Assembly: GCA_025353305.1 (NCBI GenBank)
Contig: JANXQX010000078.1
Coordinates: 1-6,638, forward strand
DNA length: 6,638 nt
DNA from: Holophagaceae bacterium
Lineage (GTDB): Bacteria > Acidobacteriota > Holophagae > Holophagales > Holophagaceae
Direction of reading: 5' to 3'
Of the stretch, positions 6,307-6,638 are shown one piece after another. A program made the translations under genes and the position numbers. The number at the start of each line of letters is the position of its first letter. Position 1 is the stretch's first letter. The notes beneath the pieces are model-generated. The model was not told where the DNA came from. It saw only the letters and a program-made list of their open reading frames with translations, and made no database searches.

Positions 6307-6515
6307 TATTTCCATCTCCTCAGGATTGATAAACTCTGTAGCGCATTGCCTTGGTGGACATCTCGGGAAGCCCGCAGCAATGGAGACGCAACAAACGCGA
6401 GATCCTGAACCCACAAGGCTTCGTGAAAAACAGGCGGGATGAGTTCGGCGAAGGAAACCGATGGGTCATCTGATGTTTCTATCGGTCTCCAGGCTTAACC
6501 GCTTGAGTTAGATGG
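6307..6515 (-). other. Leader region of the signalling operon
   Basis: This 209-nt stretch separates the VWA start from the putative IS end at the right. It must contain the operon promoter unless transcription enters from the flanking IS. I see no sigma-70 pair I would defend; TTTATC near 6331 is at most a weak -10 candidate. A split dyad ACCGAT (6457-6462) / ATCGGT (6481-6486), with CATCTGATG at its centre, is the only symmetric element noticed. Confidence 0.4.
6316..6321 (-). promoter_or_regulatory. Shine-Dalgarno of the VWA gene (decides the start)
   Basis: GAGGAG on the minus strand lies 9 nt upstream of the ATG at 6304-6306. An in-frame ATG at 6313-6315 is directly next to it with no spacing, so the downstream ATG (protein beginning MTDQGPKVKG) is the better start. 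Confidence 0.7.
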
Positions 6516-6546
6516 TGAACTGAACCGCGCCCAGTTGTTTAGACCA
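6514..6546 (-). repeat. Probable IS3/IS150-type terminal inverted repeat
   Basis: The plus strand reads TGAACTGAACCGCGCCCAG (from 6516), then TTGTTTAGACCA. This has the layout of IS3-family (IS150-like) ends, which typically begin TGxACTGxACCC and continue to a GTTxGAC motif. It sits about 40 nt beyond the stop of a reading frame entering from the right edge, as expected for the OrfB end of such an element. The opposite repeat is outside the window. Confidence 0.4.
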
Positions 6547-6556
6547 GAGATTAGCA

Positions 6557-6638
6557 TCAGGCAGCCTGACTGGTGATCCAAGCTTGGCGGGCCTCGTCAG
6601 GGGTATGTCCACCTAGCTTTTCGAGCCGCCAGGCGCGG
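6557..6638 (-). CDS. C-terminal end of a probable IS3-family transposase OrfB (partial)
   Basis: On the minus strand a frame enters from the right edge and stops at TGA 6557-6559, leaving 26 residues. The segment LEKLGGHTPDEARQ fits the C-terminus of IS3-family integrase-core transposases, where an LGGxTPDEA-type motif follows the last catalytic region. The residues before it (RAWR) are atypical, so the identification rests on one short motif plus the adjacent IS3-like terminal repeat. It could instead be the tail of an unrelated gene. Confidence 0.45.
   Translation of the reverse strand, partial: RAWRLEKLGGHTPDEARQAWITSQAA

Noticed and set aside
6307..6414. 36-codon N-terminal extension of the VWA protein
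   Set aside because: It has no Shine-Dalgarno and is Cys/Pro-rich; GAGGAG is placed correctly for the ATG at 6304-6306.
1..6638. CRISPR array, tRNA, rRNA or riboswitch
   Set aside because: I saw no regularly spaced repeats, tRNA-like cloverleaf or conserved RNA motif when reading both strands.

Overview
The window looks like an accessory region of a moderately high-GC bacterium. Insertion-sequence remnants at both ends flank a four-gene signalling operon on the minus strand. No RNA gene, ribosomal gene or other taxonomic marker is present, so I cannot name the organism. The GC-rich IS genes and the FHA-kinase/phosphatase content would fit an Acidobacteriota, Deltaproteobacteria or Betaproteobacteria background, but that is only an impression.

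Left part (1-1991): the N-terminal 220 codons of an IS1634-type transposase run leftward off the window edge. Back to back with it, on the plus strand, is an IS5-family transposase that keeps its D-D-E triad but lacks roughly the first 60 residues usual for the family. The IS1634-type element has probably inserted into or beside the IS5 element and removed its 5' end. The IS5 right end (about 1971-1987, then CTAA at 1988-1991) directly abuts the stop codon of the next gene.

Centre (1992-6306, all minus strand, transcribed right to left): (i) a stand-alone VWA protein with a MIDAS motif; (ii) a Ser/Thr protein kinase with a C-terminal FHA-like domain; (iii) a PPP-type (PP1/PP2A-like) metallophosphatase that follows the kinase by 6 nt; (iv) a protein with an N-terminal Cys4 zinc-ribbon-like motif, a basic coiled coil, a membrane segment and C-terminal TPR-like helices. 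The short gaps (70, 6 and 33 nt) indicate one operon. The layout resembles the TerY-P triad (VWA + kinase + phosphatase) and other bacterial VWA/kinase/phosphatase cassettes. However, the phosphatase is PPP rather than PP2C, and a membrane zinc-ribbon/TPR protein is added. My inference is that kinase and phosphatase set the phosphorylation state of a target read by the FHA-like domain, with the VWA protein as scaffold and the membrane protein as sensor or output.

Right part (6307-6638): a 209-nt leader holds a strong Shine-Dalgarno for the VWA gene and a weak dyad. It is followed by what looks like the terminal inverted repeat of an IS3/IS150-type element and the last 26 codons of a reading frame compatible with an IS3 OrfB C-terminus. 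The operon is therefore bracketed by IS elements of different families and may continue beyond the left IS cluster.
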